DNA from: Nocardioides xinjiangensis
GTDB lineage: Bacteria; Actinomycetota; Actinomycetes; Propionibacteriales; Nocardioidaceae
DNA: 64,000 bases
NCBI RefSeq assembly: GCF_017916455.1
Contig: NZ_JAFMSY010000001.1
Location: 310,001 to 374,000, forward strand
Direction of reading: 5' to 3'
How positions within the stretch are numbered: position 1 is the stretch's first letter; every line of letters starts with the position of its first letter. The notes beneath the pieces were generated by a model that ran no database searches, had not been told where the DNA came from, and saw only the letters and a list, made by a program, of their open reading frames with translations. Below, piece after piece: positions 51,170-61,373 of this stretch. The translations under genes and the position numbers were made by a program.

Positions 51170-52093
51170 TCACACCCGCGACCGCCGCTCCGCGAGGTCG
51201 AGCCGCCGGTCCTCGCGCGCCGCCTCCTTCATCGAGGAGCGCACCCACTGGGTGAACAGGACGCCGAAGAACAGCACGCCGATCAGGTCGCCGCTGGCCC
51301 AGAGGATCCCGCCGGCCAGGTGCTGGTCCTCCAGCGCCGGGGGGAGCCACGCGCCCATCGGGCCCTCGCGGAGGGCGAGGTAGTGCTCGCCGCCGATGAG
51401 CGTGGTCTGCCCCATGATCGTGACGCCGAGGAACGCGTGGAACGGCAGCGTCATCAGCGTCAGCAGCACGCGGAAGGGGTGCCCGACCCGGCCGGGGACC
51501 GGGTCGATGCCCATGAGGGGCCAGAAGAACAGCGTGCCGACGAGCACCAGGTGGACGTGCATGACCTGGTGGACGTACGCCGAGCCGAGGCTGGCGTCGT
51601 ACCACGGGGTGAAGTAGAGCGCCCAGGGCGAGGCGACGTAGAGCACGAAGGCCAACGGGGCGAAGGCCAGCACGGTGGCCACCCGTGAATGGACGACGGC
51701 GAGCAGCCACCGGCGCGGCGCCGGCGGCAGCGTGCGCAGGGCCAGGGTGACCGGCGCCCCGAGCGCCAGCGCGAGCGGCACGACCATCGACAGCAGCATG
51801 TGCTGGACCATGTGCACGCTCAGCAGCGTGGTGTCGTAGCGCCCCAGCCCGCTCATCGTGGCGAAGGCGAAGGAACCCATCCCGAGTCCCACGAAGGACA
51901 GCGTCCGGCCGACCGGCCAGCGGTCGCCCCGGCGGCGCAGCGTCGCGACGCCGAGGGCGTAGAGCCCGACCGCCCACACCGTCACCACGAACGGGATCGG
52001 GTCGATGCCCCAGTCGGTCAGAAGCCGGCCCAGGGTGAACCTCGGGAGGGTCTCCGCAGCGTCCTGGGAGGCGGCGGACAGGGGGATGAGCAC
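51170..52093 (-). CDS. ctaG: CtaG-family (caa3-type) cytochrome c oxidase assembly protein
   Basis: The 307-residue membrane protein has about seven helices and several His residues in [49 protein letters not shown] and [13 protein letters not shown]. This is the pattern of the CtaG_Cox11-unrelated (CtaG/DUF1404-like) copper-oxidase assembly family. It would help insert copper into cytochrome oxidase. The GTG at 52093 ([10 protein letters not shown]) fits best. It is divergent from ctaE. Confidence 0.88.
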   Translation of the reverse strand: MLIPLSAASQDAAETLPRFTLGRLLTDWGIDPIPFVVTVWAVGLYALGVATLRRRGDRWPVGRTLSFVGLGMGSFAFATMSGLGRYDTTLLSVHMVQHMLLSMVVPLALALGAPVTLALRTLPPAPRRWLLAVVHSRVATVLAFAPLAFVLYVASPWALYFTPWYDASLGSAYVHQVMHVHLVLVGTLFFWPLMGIDPVPGRVGHPFRVLLTLMTLPFHAFLGVTIMGQTTLIGGEHYLALREGPMGAWLPPALEDQHLAGGILWASGDLIGVLFFGVLFTQWVRSSMKEAAREDRRLDLAERRSRV

Positions 52094-52155
52094 CCTGTGA
52101 ACTTTATGACGCCGCCCGAGAGGGGGTCGGGGTGCCCTCCGCTTCCGGCAGCAGC

Positions 52156-52161
52156 CATAAT
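52156..52161 (+). promoter_or_regulatory. -10 box of ctaE-qcrCAB operon (leaderless)
   Basis: CATAAT, one base from TATAAT, precedes the GTG at 52168 by 6 nt. This supports that start over the GTG at 52132. Confidence 0.55.
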
Positions 52162-52167
52162 GAGGAC

Positions 52168-52806
52168 GTGGCGACAGCAACCGCGATTCCGGCATCCCGT
52201 CTGCACGGGCACCACGACCGACCGAGCATGGTCAGCGTGGGCACGATCATCTGGCTCTCCAGCGAGCTGATGTTCTTCGCGGCGCTGTTCGCGGCCTACT
52301 TCACCATCCGTGCGGTGAGCCCCGAGCTGTGGGCGCAGGAGACGGCGCTGCTCAACGTCCCCTTCGCCACCGCGAACACCGCGATCCTGGTCGCGTCGTC
52401 GTTCACCTGCCAGTGGGGCGTCTTCGCCGCGGAGCGCGGCCAGGTCGGTCGCACCGGCTCGCTGCTCAACTTCACCAAGTGGGGCCTGCGCGAGTGGTTC
52501 ATCCTCACCTACGTCATGGGCGCGATCTTCATCGGCGGCCAGGCGCTGGAGTACGCCGAGCTGGTCCACGAGGGCATGACCATGTCGAGCTCCGCCTACG
52601 GCTCGATGTTCTACCTGACCACCGGCTTCCACGGCCTGCACGTGACCGGCGGCCTGATCGCCTTCCTCTTCGTCCTGGGCCGCACCTACCTGGCCCGGCG
52701 CTTCACCCACGAGCAAGCCGTGACCGCGATCGTCGTGTCCTACTACTGGCACTTCGTCGACGTGGTGTGGATCGGTCTGTTCTTCACGATCTACGTCATC
52801 AAGTAA
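52168..52806 (+). CDS. ctaE: Cytochrome c oxidase subunit III
   Basis: The 212-residue protein starts [16 protein letters not shown] (GTG) and has five membrane helices. The family residues are [44 protein letters not shown] and [20 protein letters not shown]. It is a core subunit of the aa3 oxidase in the bc1-aa3 supercomplex. It leads an operon with qcrC, qcrA and qcrB, as in other actinobacteria. Confidence 0.96.
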   Translation: MATATAIPASRLHGHHDRPSMVSVGTIIWLSSELMFFAALFAAYFTIRAVSPELWAQETALLNVPFATANTAILVASSFTCQWGVFAAERGQVGRTGSLLNFTKWGLREWFILTYVMGAIFIGGQALEYAELVHEGMTMSSSAYGSMFYLTTGFHGLHVTGGLIAFLFVLGRTYLARRFTHEQAVTAIVVSYYWHFVDVVWIGLFFTIYVIK

Positions 52807-52851
52807 GCACCCAGACAGCCAACACCGTCGCAACCGGCAAGGACACAAACA

Positions 52852-53724
52852 GTGCGTCTGCTCAACCGAACCGCTGGTCGCCTCTCCCGGCACCGTCGGG
52901 GACCGCTCGCGGGTCTCGTCGTGCTCCTGATGGGGCTGCTGCTCAGCGGCTCCCTCTACGCGGCCTTCTCCCCTGCCCAGGCTGACACCCAGCCGAGCGA
53001 GACCGAGCAGGTCGCCAAGGGCAAGGAGCTCTTCCTCGCCAGCTGCTCGTTCTGCCACGGCAAGAACGGCGAGGGCATCCCGACGGTGCGCGAGGGCTAC
53101 CAGGTCGGCCCGTCGCTCGTGGGCGTCGGCGCCGCCGCGGTCGACTTCCAGGTCGGCACCGGACGCATGCCGATGGTGCGGCCCAGCCAGCAGGCGCCGC
53201 GCAAGCCGGTCGTGTTCAGCCAGGAGGAGATCGACGCCCTCGCCGCCTACGTGGCCTCCCTCGGTCCCGGCCCGGCGATCCCCGACGAGTCGGACTACTC
53301 CATCGAGGGCCTCTCGGAGGAGGAGCGCGAGGAGGCGATCTCCCGCGGTGGCCAGATCTTCCTGACCAACTGCACCGCCTGCCACAACTTCAACGGCGCC
53401 GGGGGCGCGATGCCGCGCGGCGGCTACGCCCCGGACCTGCACGACGTGGACGGGCGCTACATCTACGAGGCGCTGCTGACCGGGCCGCAGCAGATGCCCA
53501 ACTTCAGCAACGGCAACCTCACTCCCGAGGAGAAGCGCGACGTCATCGCCTACCTCTACAGCATCCGTGAGACCCCCGAGTACGCCGGCTTCTCGCTCGG
53601 CGGCCTGGGCCCGGTGTCGGAGGGCCTGTACGCGTGGATCGTCGGCATCGGTGGACTGGTCGTGGCCGCGGTGTGGATCGCCTCGCACACGACCCGGAGC
53701 AAGAAGACCAAGGTGAACGCGTGA
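52852..53724 (+). CDS. qcrC: Diheme cytochrome c subunit of bc1 complex
   Basis: The 290-residue protein has an N-terminal anchor, two haem sites CSFCH and CTACH with downstream Met ligands (GRMPM and QQMPNF), and a C-terminal membrane helix. This diheme QcrC replaces soluble cytochrome c and passes electrons directly to the oxidase CuA site. AAGGA precedes the GTG start by 8 nt. The stop overlaps qcrA by 4 bp (GTGA). Confidence 0.96.
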   Translation: MRLLNRTAGRLSRHRRGPLAGLVVLLMGLLLSGSLYAAFSPAQADTQPSETEQVAKGKELFLASCSFCHGKNGEGIPTVREGYQVGPSLVGVGAAAVDFQVGTGRMPMVRPSQQAPRKPVVFSQEEIDALAAYVASLGPGPAIPDESDYSIEGLSEEEREEAISRGGQIFLTNCTACHNFNGAGGAMPRGGYAPDLHDVDGRYIYEALLTGPQQMPNFSNGNLTPEEKRDVIAYLYSIRETPEYAGFSLGGLGPVSEGLYAWIVGIGGLVVAAVWIASHTTRSKKTKVNA

Positions 53725-54875
53725 CCAACCAGACGCCCCCGCCGGACAACGCCGACGACGGCACGCCGGCAGAGTACGCCGGCTCGACGGCGGCGACGAC
53801 CTCGTCCGCGGCCATCGACCCGCACGTCTCGACCCACCGGGCCGAGCCGATCCCCGACCCGGGCTTGCCGGAGCACACGTGGCGCCCGACGGACGTCGAC
53901 CCCCGCGCGGAGAAGCGCGCCGAGCGGCAGGTCGCCGCGATGTTCGGCGCCGCCATGCTCTGCTCGGTGCTCTTCGTCGTCGCCTACTTCACCTTCGACA
54001 TCGGCGACAACTGGGACACCGTCGCCGGGCTCGGCGCCTCGACGGTCACCCTCGGCCTGACCCTGGGCATGGCGCTGCTGCTCATCGGCATCGGCATCAT
54101 CCACTGGGCCCGCAAGCTGATGTCCGACCACGAGCTGGTCGAGATGCGGCACCCGGCGGCCTCGCCCCCCGAGGACCGCGAGGCGACCGTCGCGGCCCTC
54201 AACGCCGGCCTCGATGAGTCCGGCATCGGCCGCCGGCCGCTCATCCGCAACACCATGATCGGCGCCGTCGGCTTCCTGGGACTGCCGGCCGTGGTCGCCC
54301 TGCGCGACCTGGCCCCCGGCGACGTCCTTGACATCGACAGGCTGGCCCACACGATCTGGGAGCCGGGCATGCGCCTGGTGCGCGACGTCGTCGGCACCCC
54401 GATCCTCGCGAGCGAGATGGAGATGGGCGACCTCATCAACGCCGCCCCCGAGGCGCTGTTCCCCTCCGAGGAGAACGGCTACCCCGAGCTCCACGGCGTG
54501 GAGGAGCAGGTCGAGAAGGCCAAGGGCGCGATCATCATCGTCCGCATGAACCCCGACGACATCACGCCCGCCGAGGGCCGGGAGAAGTGGACCGTCGACG
54601 GCATCATCTGCTACTCGAAGATCTGCACCCACGTCGGTTGCCCGATCTCCCTCTACGAGCGCACCACCCACCACGTGCTGTGCCCGTGCCACCAGTCGAC
54701 CTTCGACCTCGCGGACTCCGCCAAGGTCGTCTTCGGTCCGGCTGCCCGCCCCCTCCCCCAGCTGCCGCTGGCGGTGGACGAGGAGGGGTACCTCGTCGCA
54801 CAGAGCGACTTCACCGAGCCCATCGGGGCTAGCTACTGGGAGCGTGAGAAGCATGAGCAGCAGCTCCAGGATTGA
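53721..54875 (+). CDS. qcrA: Rieske iron-sulfur subunit of bc1 complex
   Basis: The 384-residue protein has three membrane helices (about 75-195), the actinobacterial QcrA arrangement. A C-terminal Rieske fold has CTHVGC and CPCHQS, the Cys/His ligands of the 2Fe-2S cluster. The disordered acidic N-terminus (1-65) is long. It takes electrons from menaquinol. Its end overlaps qcrB by 23 bp. Confidence 0.96.
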   Translation: MTNQTPPPDNADDGTPAEYAGSTAATTSSAAIDPHVSTHRAEPIPDPGLPEHTWRPTDVDPRAEKRAERQVAAMFGAAMLCSVLFVVAYFTFDIGDNWDTVAGLGASTVTLGLTLGMALLLIGIGIIHWARKLMSDHELVEMRHPAASPPEDREATVAALNAGLDESGIGRRPLIRNTMIGAVGFLGLPAVVALRDLAPGDVLDIDRLAHTIWEPGMRLVRDVVGTPILASEMEMGDLINAAPEALFPSEENGYPELHGVEEQVEKAKGAIIIVRMNPDDITPAEGREKWTVDGIICYSKICTHVGCPISLYERTTHHVLCPCHQSTFDLADSAKVVFGPAARPLPQLPLAVDEEGYLVAQSDFTEPIGASYWEREKHEQQLQD

Positions 54876-56619
54876 CACGAGCAAGGTCGCGACGACGAAC
54901 GGCACCACCGCCGCGACCGCGTCGAAGCCGGGTCGCGCGGGCTCCCTGGCCTCGTGGGCCGACGAGCGCCTCGGCCTGGGCACGGCGATGAAGAAGAACC
55001 TCCGCAAGGTCTTCCCCGACCACTGGTCGTTCATGCTCGGCGAGATCGCGCTGTGGAGCTTCGTCGTGCTGCTCCTCACCGGCGTGTTCCTCACGCTCTG
55101 GTTCAACCCGTCGATGGGGCACGTGACCTACGAGGGCTCCTACGACCAGCTGCGCGGCATCGGCATGTCGGAGTCGATGGCCTCCACGCTGCACATCTCC
55201 TTCGACGTGCGCGGCGGCCTGCTGATGCGCCAGATGCACCACTGGGCCGCGATGATCTTCATCGCGTCGATGATGGTGCACCTGCTGCGCGTGTACTTCA
55301 CCGGTGCGCACCGCAAGCCGCGCGAGCTCAACTGGGTGATCGGCTGCCTCCTGCTGCTCCTCGGCACCCTCGAGGGCTTCACCGGCTACTCGCTGCCCGA
55401 CGACCTGCTCTCGGGCACCGGCGTCCGCGCCGCGGACGGGTTCCTGAAGGCCACGCCGGTGGTGGGCACCTACATGTCGTTCATGCTGTTCGGCGGCGAG
55501 TTCCCGGGCGAGGCGGTCATCCCGCGCCTCTACATCATCCACGTGCTGCTGATCCCCGGCATCCTGCTGGCGCTCATCGCCGCCCACATGCTGCTGCTCG
55601 TCTACCACAAGCACACGCAGTGGCCCGGCCCCGGCCGCACCGAGCAGAACGTCGTCGGCTTCCCGATGCTGCCCGTGTACGCCGCCAAGGCCGGCGGGTT
55701 CTTCTTCATGGTCTTCGGCGTCATCGCCATCATGGGCGGCCTGCTGACGATCAACCCCGTGTGGAAGTTCGGCCCCTACGACCCGACCAAGGTGACGGCC
55801 GGCTCGCAGCCCGACTGGTACATGGGCTGGCCCGACGGCCTGCTGCGGATCATCCCGAGCAACTGGGAGACGGTGCTCTTCGGCTACACGATCTCGTGGA
55901 ACGTGATGATCCCGATCCTGATCGTCCCGCCGCTCATGCTCGTCCTGCTGATGCTGCTGCCCTTCATCGAGGGATGGATCACCGGTGACAAGCGCGAGCA
56001 CCACCTGCTCCAGCGCCCGCGCAACGCCCCGACGCGCACCGCCGTCATGGTCGCCCTGATGACCTTCTACGGCCTCGCCTGGGCGGCCGGCGGCAACGAC
56101 ATCATCGCGATCAAGCTCGACCTGAGCATCAACCAGATCACGTACTTCATGCGGGTGGCCATCTTCCTCGGCCCGGTGCTCGCGTTCTGGATCACCCGGC
56201 GCTGGTGCATCTCGCTGCAGCGCCACGACAACGAGAAGCTGCTCCACGGCTACGAGACGGGCATCATCACCCGCTCCCCCGACGGGCAGTACTCCGAGCG
56301 GCACCTGCCGATCAGCGGCACGGCTGCCTACACGCTCACCGCGCGCGACCGCGACGAGGTGCTCTCCGTGGACGGCGGCCGCGACGCAGCCGGCGTCCCG
56401 GCGCCGAACTCGCGCTCGGAGAAGGTGCGGGCCAAGCTCTCGTCGTGGATGTTCAGCCACAACGTGCAGAAGCCCACGGCCGGTGAGCTCGAGGAGGCGC
56501 ACCACCACGCGCAGCACGAGGCGGAGCTGCAGTCGGGGCTCGACCAGCCGGTCGACGGTCACCAGTTCGACGACCACCGCCAGCGCGACGCCGACCAGGT
56601 GCCGCTGCGCGACCACTGA
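54853..56619 (+). CDS. qcrB: Cytochrome b subunit of bc1 complex
   Basis: The 588-residue protein has the eight-helix cytochrome b core with RQMHHWAAM and LLALIAAHMLLLVYHKHTQ supplying haem-ligand His residues, and the Qo-site PDWY motif (about 322). A C-terminal extension of about 130 polar residues, ending in His-rich stretches, is typical of actinobacteria. ATG at 54853 was preferred over GTG at 54844 because GGGAG lies 10 nt upstream. QcrB is the target of imidazopyridine drugs in mycobacteria. Confidence 0.96.
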   Translation: MSSSSRIDTSKVATTNGTTAATASKPGRAGSLASWADERLGLGTAMKKNLRKVFPDHWSFMLGEIALWSFVVLLLTGVFLTLWFNPSMGHVTYEGSYDQLRGIGMSESMASTLHISFDVRGGLLMRQMHHWAAMIFIASMMVHLLRVYFTGAHRKPRELNWVIGCLLLLLGTLEGFTGYSLPDDLLSGTGVRAADGFLKATPVVGTYMSFMLFGGEFPGEAVIPRLYIIHVLLIPGILLALIAAHMLLLVYHKHTQWPGPGRTEQNVVGFPMLPVYAAKAGGFFFMVFGVIAIMGGLLTINPVWKFGPYDPTKVTAGSQPDWYMGWPDGLLRIIPSNWETVLFGYTISWNVMIPILIVPPLMLVLLMLLPFIEGWITGDKREHHLLQRPRNAPTRTAVMVALMTFYGLAWAAGGNDIIAIKLDLSINQITYFMRVAIFLGPVLAFWITRRWCISLQRHDNEKLLHGYETGIITRSPDGQYSERHLPISGTAAYTLTARDRDEVLSVDGGRDAAGVPAPNSRSEKVRAKLSSWMFSHNVQKPTAGELEEAHHHAQHEAELQSGLDQPVDGHQFDDHRQRDADQVPLRDH

Positions 56620-56638
56620 TCCGCCAGCACCACGCGAG

Positions 56639-56670
56639 AGGGCCCGCCGGGATTCGTCCCGGCGGGCCCT
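56639..56670. terminator. Terminator between qcrB and rtcB
   Basis: AGGGCCCGCCGGGA-TTCG-TCCCGGCGGGCCCT is a perfect 14-bp stem with a UUCG loop, 19 bp after the qcrB stop. It lies between convergent genes and can serve both strands. Confidence 0.85.
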
Positions 56671-56699
56671 CCGCTCGTCCGGGCGGGGCCGGTCCGGGC

Positions 56700-57863
56700 T
56701 CAGTCGCCCTTGACGTTGACGAGCTGTCGGAGCACGTGGCGCACCTCGACGAGGTCGGCCGCGTCGGCCATCACCTGGTCGATGTCCTTGTACGCAGCGG
56801 GGATCTCGTCGACGAACGCGTCGGTGTCGCGGTACTCGATCCCCGCCATGGCGGCACGCAGGTCGTCGGCGGTGAACGTCCTCCTCGCCCGGGTCCGCGA
56901 GTACGCCCGCCCGGCGCCGTGCGGCGCGGAGTTCAGCGACTCCCGCAGCCCCTTGCCCACGACGACGTACGACGCGGTGCCCATCGACCCCGGGATCAGC
57001 CCCGGGCGGCCCGCCTCGGCGTTGATGGCGCCCTTCCGGGAGAGCCACACGTCGCGGCCGTAGTGGTGCTCCAGCTCGGTGTAGTTGTGGTGGCAGTTGA
57101 TCTCCTCGACGCGCTCGACGTCGCCGTCGACCCACTCGGCGAGCTCGCGCACCACCCGGTCCATCATCTCCTCGCGGTTGAGCAGCGCGTAGGTCTGCGC
57201 CCACCGCATCTCGCGCAGGTAGGCGTCGAACTGCTCGGTGCCCTCGGCGAGGTGGGCGAGGTCCCGGTCGGGCAGGTCCATGTCGGCGCAGAGCTCGCGA
57301 GCGACCGCGATGTGCTCCTGCGCGATGCGGTTGCCGACACCGCGGGAGCCGGAGTGCAGGAACAGCCACACTCCCCCGCTCTCGTCGGTGGTCACCTCGA
57401 TGAAGTGGTTGCCCGACCCCAGGGTGCCCAGCTGCAGCTCCCAGCGCGCGGCGTACGCCGCCGGGTCGAAGCCCGCGTCCTCCGCGAGCCCGCGGAGCCG
57501 CTCGAGCCGCTGCTCGGTGTGCTCGCGGTCGACCGTGCGGTTCGCCGCACCGGCGCTGAGCGGCACCGCCCTCTCGATCGCCTCACGCAGCCGCCGACGA
57601 TCGCGCGGCAGCTCCTCGGCGCGGTACTGGGTGCGCACCGCGATCATGCCGCAGCCGATGTCCACGCCCACGGCAGCCGGGATGATCGCCCCGAGGGTCG
57701 GGATGACCGATCCCACGGTGGCGCCGAGGCCGAGGTGCGCATCGGGCATCAGCGCGACGTGGGGGTGGATGAACGGCATGCTCGCCGCCCGCTCCGCCTG
57801 GGCGCGGGTGGTGTCCTCGAGCAGGGACGCCCAGCTGACGAGCGTCGGGCTGAGCTCCTCCAT
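56700..57863 (-). CDS. rtcB: RtcB-type RNA ligase
   Basis: The 387-residue protein has the RtcB metal and guanylate sites: VGVDIGCGMIAV, LGSGNHFIEV, LHSGSRGVGN, INCHHNYTELE, IPGSMGTASYV and SAPHGAGRAYSR, where the last His is guanylylated. It joins 2',3'-cyclic phosphate or 3'-phosphate RNA ends to 5'-OH ends using GTP. No archease or rtcA gene is seen beside it. It may serve in RNA repair. Confidence 0.95.
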   Translation of the reverse strand: MEELSPTLVSWASLLEDTTRAQAERAASMPFIHPHVALMPDAHLGLGATVGSVIPTLGAIIPAAVGVDIGCGMIAVRTQYRAEELPRDRRRLREAIERAVPLSAGAANRTVDREHTEQRLERLRGLAEDAGFDPAAYAARWELQLGTLGSGNHFIEVTTDESGGVWLFLHSGSRGVGNRIAQEHIAVARELCADMDLPDRDLAHLAEGTEQFDAYLREMRWAQTYALLNREEMMDRVVRELAEWVDGDVERVEEINCHHNYTELEHHYGRDVWLSRKGAINAEAGRPGLIPGSMGTASYVVVGKGLRESLNSAPHGAGRAYSRTRARRTFTADDLRAAMAGIEYRDTDAFVDEIPAAYKDIDQVMADAADLVEVRHVLRQLVNVKGD

Positions 57864-57875
57864 GGTCCGGCGCCC

Positions 57876-59105
57876 TCAGGAGAGAGCGGATCCCTTCTGC
57901 CAGGCCCGCTCGCTCAGGTTCCAGTCGCCGTAGCCGTTCTCGAGGGTCATCTGCCGCGCCGACCCGACGACCTCGACGACGTCGCCGCGGTGGGTGCGGT
58001 CGTAGAGCCACTGGGCGTCGCTGAGGCTCATGCCGACGCAGCCGTGGGAGACGTTGGCGCTGCCCTGTGAGCCCGCCGACCACGGCGCGGCGTGCAGGAA
58101 CTCGCCGGAGTAGGTGACGCGCAGCGCGTACTGCACGTCGGAGAGGTCGTAGTACTCGGGGTCGGACTCGTCGACGCCGATCGTGGCGGCGTCCATCCGC
58201 TTGCGACGGAACTTCTCGATGATGACCTTCGTGCCCGAGCGCGTCTCCCACCCCGCCTTGCCGGCACTGATCGCCATCGTCCGGGCGAGCCGGCCGTTGA
58301 CGAAGGTGCGCATGGTGTGGCTGCGCACGTCGACCTTGCTCACCACCGACTCACCGACGTGGAAGTCGACGCGCCGCGACTCCTGGCCGTAGATGCCGTT
58401 GCCCGCGGGCAGGCTGTTCAGGTCGAGGTCCACCGAGACGTCGCTGCCCGCCCGCCAGTAGGTCGCCGGCCGCCAGTGCGCCTCGCGGTCGCTGAGCCAG
58501 TACCAGGAGCCGCGCTGCGCCGGCGTGCTGGTGACGTGCATGTGCTCCTCGAACAGGGCACGGTCCCGCACCGGCAGGTCGAACGACACCACGACCGGCA
58601 TGCCGACCCCTACGGTCTCGCCGTCCAGCGGCGCGACGGCGGGGAAGGTCTGCTCGTCGAGGGTGAGGTCGACGGTGCGGAAGGTGCGGGTGCGATGCAC
58701 GCGCTCGCCGTCGGACCGCGTGGCGGTCGCGGTGACGCGGTAGTCCGTCCCCGGCTCCATGAGCTGCTCCGACGTCCAGGTCCCGCCCGACACCCGGCCG
58801 GGGAGCGGGCCTGCGGCGGAGGTGACCCGTACGTCCTCGAGGGTGCCACCCTCGGCACCGACGACGAGCGGACGGTCGATCGGCACGCCCTGCGACCGGC
58901 GGAAGCCGGTGGTCAGGCGGACCGGGTCGGGCGCGCTGCTCGCGGGCGCGCCCGAGGCGCCGGAGCCGTCCTCGGGGCCGCCCGACCCGTCACCGGGCCC
59001 GGACGAGGAGGTGCAGGCCGCGAGGACGCCGCTCACCGTGAGCAGCGTGGCGGCGAGCGTCGTACGGCGGCGCACGGAGCGCACGGCGGGCGCGCGAAGG
59101 CGCAT
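57876..59105 (-). CDS. Lipoprotein L,D-transpeptidase (YkuD)
   Basis: The 409-residue protein has a lipoprotein signal (LAAC lipobox near 29). Two Ig-like domains (about 60-265) follow, and then a YkuD catalytic domain with VSHGCVGMSLSDAQWLYDR, in which HGC holds the catalytic Cys. This is the Ldt(Mt2)-like layout. It should make 3-3 cross-links in peptidoglycan or tether proteins. ATG at 59105 has GGGGG upstream; the GTG 21 nt earlier is an alternative. Confidence 0.93.
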   Translation of the reverse strand: MRLRAPAVRSVRRRTTLAATLLTVSGVLAACTSSSGPGDGSGGPEDGSGASGAPASSAPDPVRLTTGFRRSQGVPIDRPLVVGAEGGTLEDVRVTSAAGPLPGRVSGGTWTSEQLMEPGTDYRVTATATRSDGERVHRTRTFRTVDLTLDEQTFPAVAPLDGETVGVGMPVVVSFDLPVRDRALFEEHMHVTSTPAQRGSWYWLSDREAHWRPATYWRAGSDVSVDLDLNSLPAGNGIYGQESRRVDFHVGESVVSKVDVRSHTMRTFVNGRLARTMAISAGKAGWETRSGTKVIIEKFRRKRMDAATIGVDESDPEYYDLSDVQYALRVTYSGEFLHAAPWSAGSQGSANVSHGCVGMSLSDAQWLYDRTHRGDVVEVVGSARQMTLENGYGDWNLSERAWQKGSALS

Positions 59106-59136
59106 GCGAGGAACCCCCAGGGACACACGACGAGCA

Positions 59137-59170
59137 AGAGCCCGCCCAGCGTACGTGCTGGACGGGCTCT
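59137..59170 (-). terminator. Hairpin terminator after ctaF
   Basis: AGAGCCCG pairs with CGGGCTCT, and inside them CCAGC pairs with GCTGG around a GTACGT loop. It lies 18 nt past the minus-strand ctaF stop and before the transpeptidase gene. Confidence 0.7.
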
Positions 59171-59187
59171 CCCGAAGTCGGCGGGGC

Positions 59188-59586
59188 TCAGTGGGCGTGC
59201 TCGCCCCGGTAGTACTCGAAGATGAACCCGCACGTCACCACGGCACCGACCGTGAAGCCGATGACGACCAGCCACCACTGCTCCATCGCCGTGCCGAACA
59301 CGATGACGCCGAGGGCCGCGGCGCACCACAGCGGCCACCAGGAGTAGGGCGGGAAGAAGCCCAGCTCACCGGCGCCGTCGGCGATGTCGCCCTCCTTGCG
59401 GTCCTCCGGACGCGGGTCCATGCGCGCGGCGTGGAAGGCGAGGTAGAGGGTGACCATGCCGAAGAGCAGCGCGGTCATCACGAGGGCCGAGGTGCCCGTC
59501 GGGTCCTCGCTCAGGAACCAGTAGGCGGGCGACACGATCGCCACGAAGAGGGCCGTGATGCCGAAGACCCAGGACTCTGCCTTCAT
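59188..59586 (-). CDS. ctaF: Cytochrome c oxidase subunit IV, actinobacterial
   Basis: The 132-residue protein has four membrane helices in the pattern of actinobacterial subunit IV ([23 protein letters not shown], then [22 protein letters not shown]). It ends in a His/Glu-rich tail. It is part of the aa3 oxidase. The ATG start overlaps the ctaD stop by 4 bp (ATGA). Confidence 0.92.
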   Translation of the reverse strand: MKAESWVFGITALFVAIVSPAYWFLSEDPTGTSALVMTALLFGMVTLYLAFHAARMDPRPEDRKEGDIADGAGELGFFPPYSWWPLWCAAALGVIVFGTAMEQWWLVVIGFTVGAVVTCGFIFEYYRGEHAH

Positions 59587-61373
59587 CGACGCTCTCCCTT
59601 GCTGTCGTCGTTGCCGTCGTTGCCGTCGCCCTCGACCCGGTCGCGCAGCAGCTCTTCGCGGCCGCGGACCTCGGGGGCGTCGGCCACGTCGCCGTCGCCC
59701 TCCGCCTCGTTGTCGTGCAGCTCGAGCAGCGCCACCTCCGGGTGGTGCAGGTCGAAGGCCGGCGACTCGGAGCGGATGCGCGGCAGGGTGGTGAAGTTGT
59801 GCCGCGGCGGCGGGCAGCTGGTGGCCCACTCGAGCGAGCGGCCCCAGCCCCACGGGTCGTCGACCGTCACCTTCGGCGCCCTCGCCGAGACGTAGACGTT
59901 GTAGAGGAACGGCAGCGTCGAGGCGGCCAGCAGGAACGAGCCCACCGTCGAGATCTGGTTCAGCGTGGTGAAGCCGTCCTCCGGCAGGTAGTCGGCGTAG
60001 CGGCGCGGCATGCCCTCCACGCCCAGCCAGTGCTGCACGAGGAAGGTGGTGTGGAAGCCGACGAAGAGGAGCCAGAAGTGCAGCTTGCCGAGGCGCTCGT
60101 CGAGCAGCCGGCCGGTCATCTTCGGCCACCAGAAGTAGAAGCCGGCGAACATCGCGAAGACCACGGTGCCGAACACGACGTAGTGGAAGTGCGCCACCAC
60201 GAAGTAGGAGTCGGAGACGTGGAAGTCCAGCGGCGGGCTGGCGAGGATGATGCCGGTCAGTCCGCCGAACAGGAAGGTGACGAGGAAGCCGATCGACCAG
60301 AGCATCGGCGTGTCGAAGGACACCGACCCGCCCCACATCGTGCCGATCCAGTTGAAGAACTTCACGCCGGTCGGCACCGCGATGAGGAACGTCATGCCGG
60401 AGAAGAACGGCAGGTCGACGGCGCCAGTGACGAACATGTGGTGCGCCCACACCGCCACCGATAGCATGGCGATGCCGAGCGTGGCGGCCACGAGGCCGAC
60501 GTAGCCGAAGATCGGCTTGCGGCTGAAGACGGGCAGGATCTCCGAGACGATGCCGAAGAACGGCAGGGCGATGATGTAGACCTCCGGGTGCCCGAAGAAC
60601 CAGAAGAGGTGCTGCCACAGGATCGGCCCGCCGTGCGAGGGGTCGAAGACGTGGGCACCGAGGATGCGGTCGGCCTCCAGCGAGAGCAGCGCCCCCGCCA
60701 GGATCGGGAACACCATGATCACGAGCATGCTGGTGATCAGCGTGTTCCACACGAAGATCGGCATCCGGAACATCGTCATGCCGGGCGCGCGCATGCAGAT
60801 GATCGTGGTGATGAAGTTGACGCCACCGAGGATCGAGCCGAGACCGGCCATCCACAGGCCCATGATCCACAGGTCGCCGCCCGCTCCCGGGCTGCGGACC
60901 GCGTCGGACAGCGGCGTGTAGGCGAACCAGCCGAAGTCGGCGGCACCGTCACGGGTGAGGAACCCGGAGGCGGTGATGAGGCCGCCGAAGAGGAACAGCC
61001 AGTAGCTGAACATGTTCAGGCGCGGGAACGCCACGTCGGGCGCGCCGATCTGCAGCGGCATGATCACGTTGGCGAAGCCGAAGAACAGCGGCGTCGCGAA
61101 CAGCAGCAGCATGATCGTGCCGTGCATCGTGAACAGCTGGTTGTAGAGCTGCTCGCTGACGACCTGCATGCCCGGGTAGGCCAGCTCCGAGCGGATCAGC
61201 ATGGCCATGATGCCGGCGATGAGGAACCACGCGAACGAGGTGCCGAGGTAGAGCTTGCCGATCAGCTTGTGGTCCGTGGTGGTGAGCAGGCGGACGACCT
61301 GCTCGCCCAGCGCCTTGCGGGGCGGCTCGCCGGGCGTCTCGTGCCCGGGGCGACTGATGGTAGGAGCGCTCAC
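59583..61373 (-). CDS. ctaD: Cytochrome c oxidase subunit I
   Basis: The 596-residue protein has 12 membrane helices and the haem/CuB ligands: [12 protein letters not shown] (low-spin His), [10 protein letters not shown] (CuB His cross-linked to Tyr), WAHHMFVTG and [10 protein letters not shown]. It reduces oxygen to water and pumps protons. The C-terminal 50 residues are acidic. The GTG start overlaps the ctaC stop by 4 bp. Confidence 0.97.
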   Translation of the reverse strand: MSAPTISRPGHETPGEPPRKALGEQVVRLLTTTDHKLIGKLYLGTSFAWFLIAGIMAMLIRSELAYPGMQVVSEQLYNQLFTMHGTIMLLLFATPLFFGFANVIMPLQIGAPDVAFPRLNMFSYWLFLFGGLITASGFLTRDGAADFGWFAYTPLSDAVRSPGAGGDLWIMGLWMAGLGSILGGVNFITTIICMRAPGMTMFRMPIFVWNTLITSMLVIMVFPILAGALLSLEADRILGAHVFDPSHGGPILWQHLFWFFGHPEVYIIALPFFGIVSEILPVFSRKPIFGYVGLVAATLGIAMLSVAVWAHHMFVTGAVDLPFFSGMTFLIAVPTGVKFFNWIGTMWGGSVSFDTPMLWSIGFLVTFLFGGLTGIILASPPLDFHVSDSYFVVAHFHYVVFGTVVFAMFAGFYFWWPKMTGRLLDERLGKLHFWLLFVGFHTTFLVQHWLGVEGMPRRYADYLPEDGFTTLNQISTVGSFLLAASTLPFLYNVYVSARAPKVTVDDPWGWGRSLEWATSCPPPRHNFTTLPRIRSESPAFDLHHPEVALLELHDNEAEGDGDVADAPEVRGREELLRDRVEGDGNDGNDDSKGERR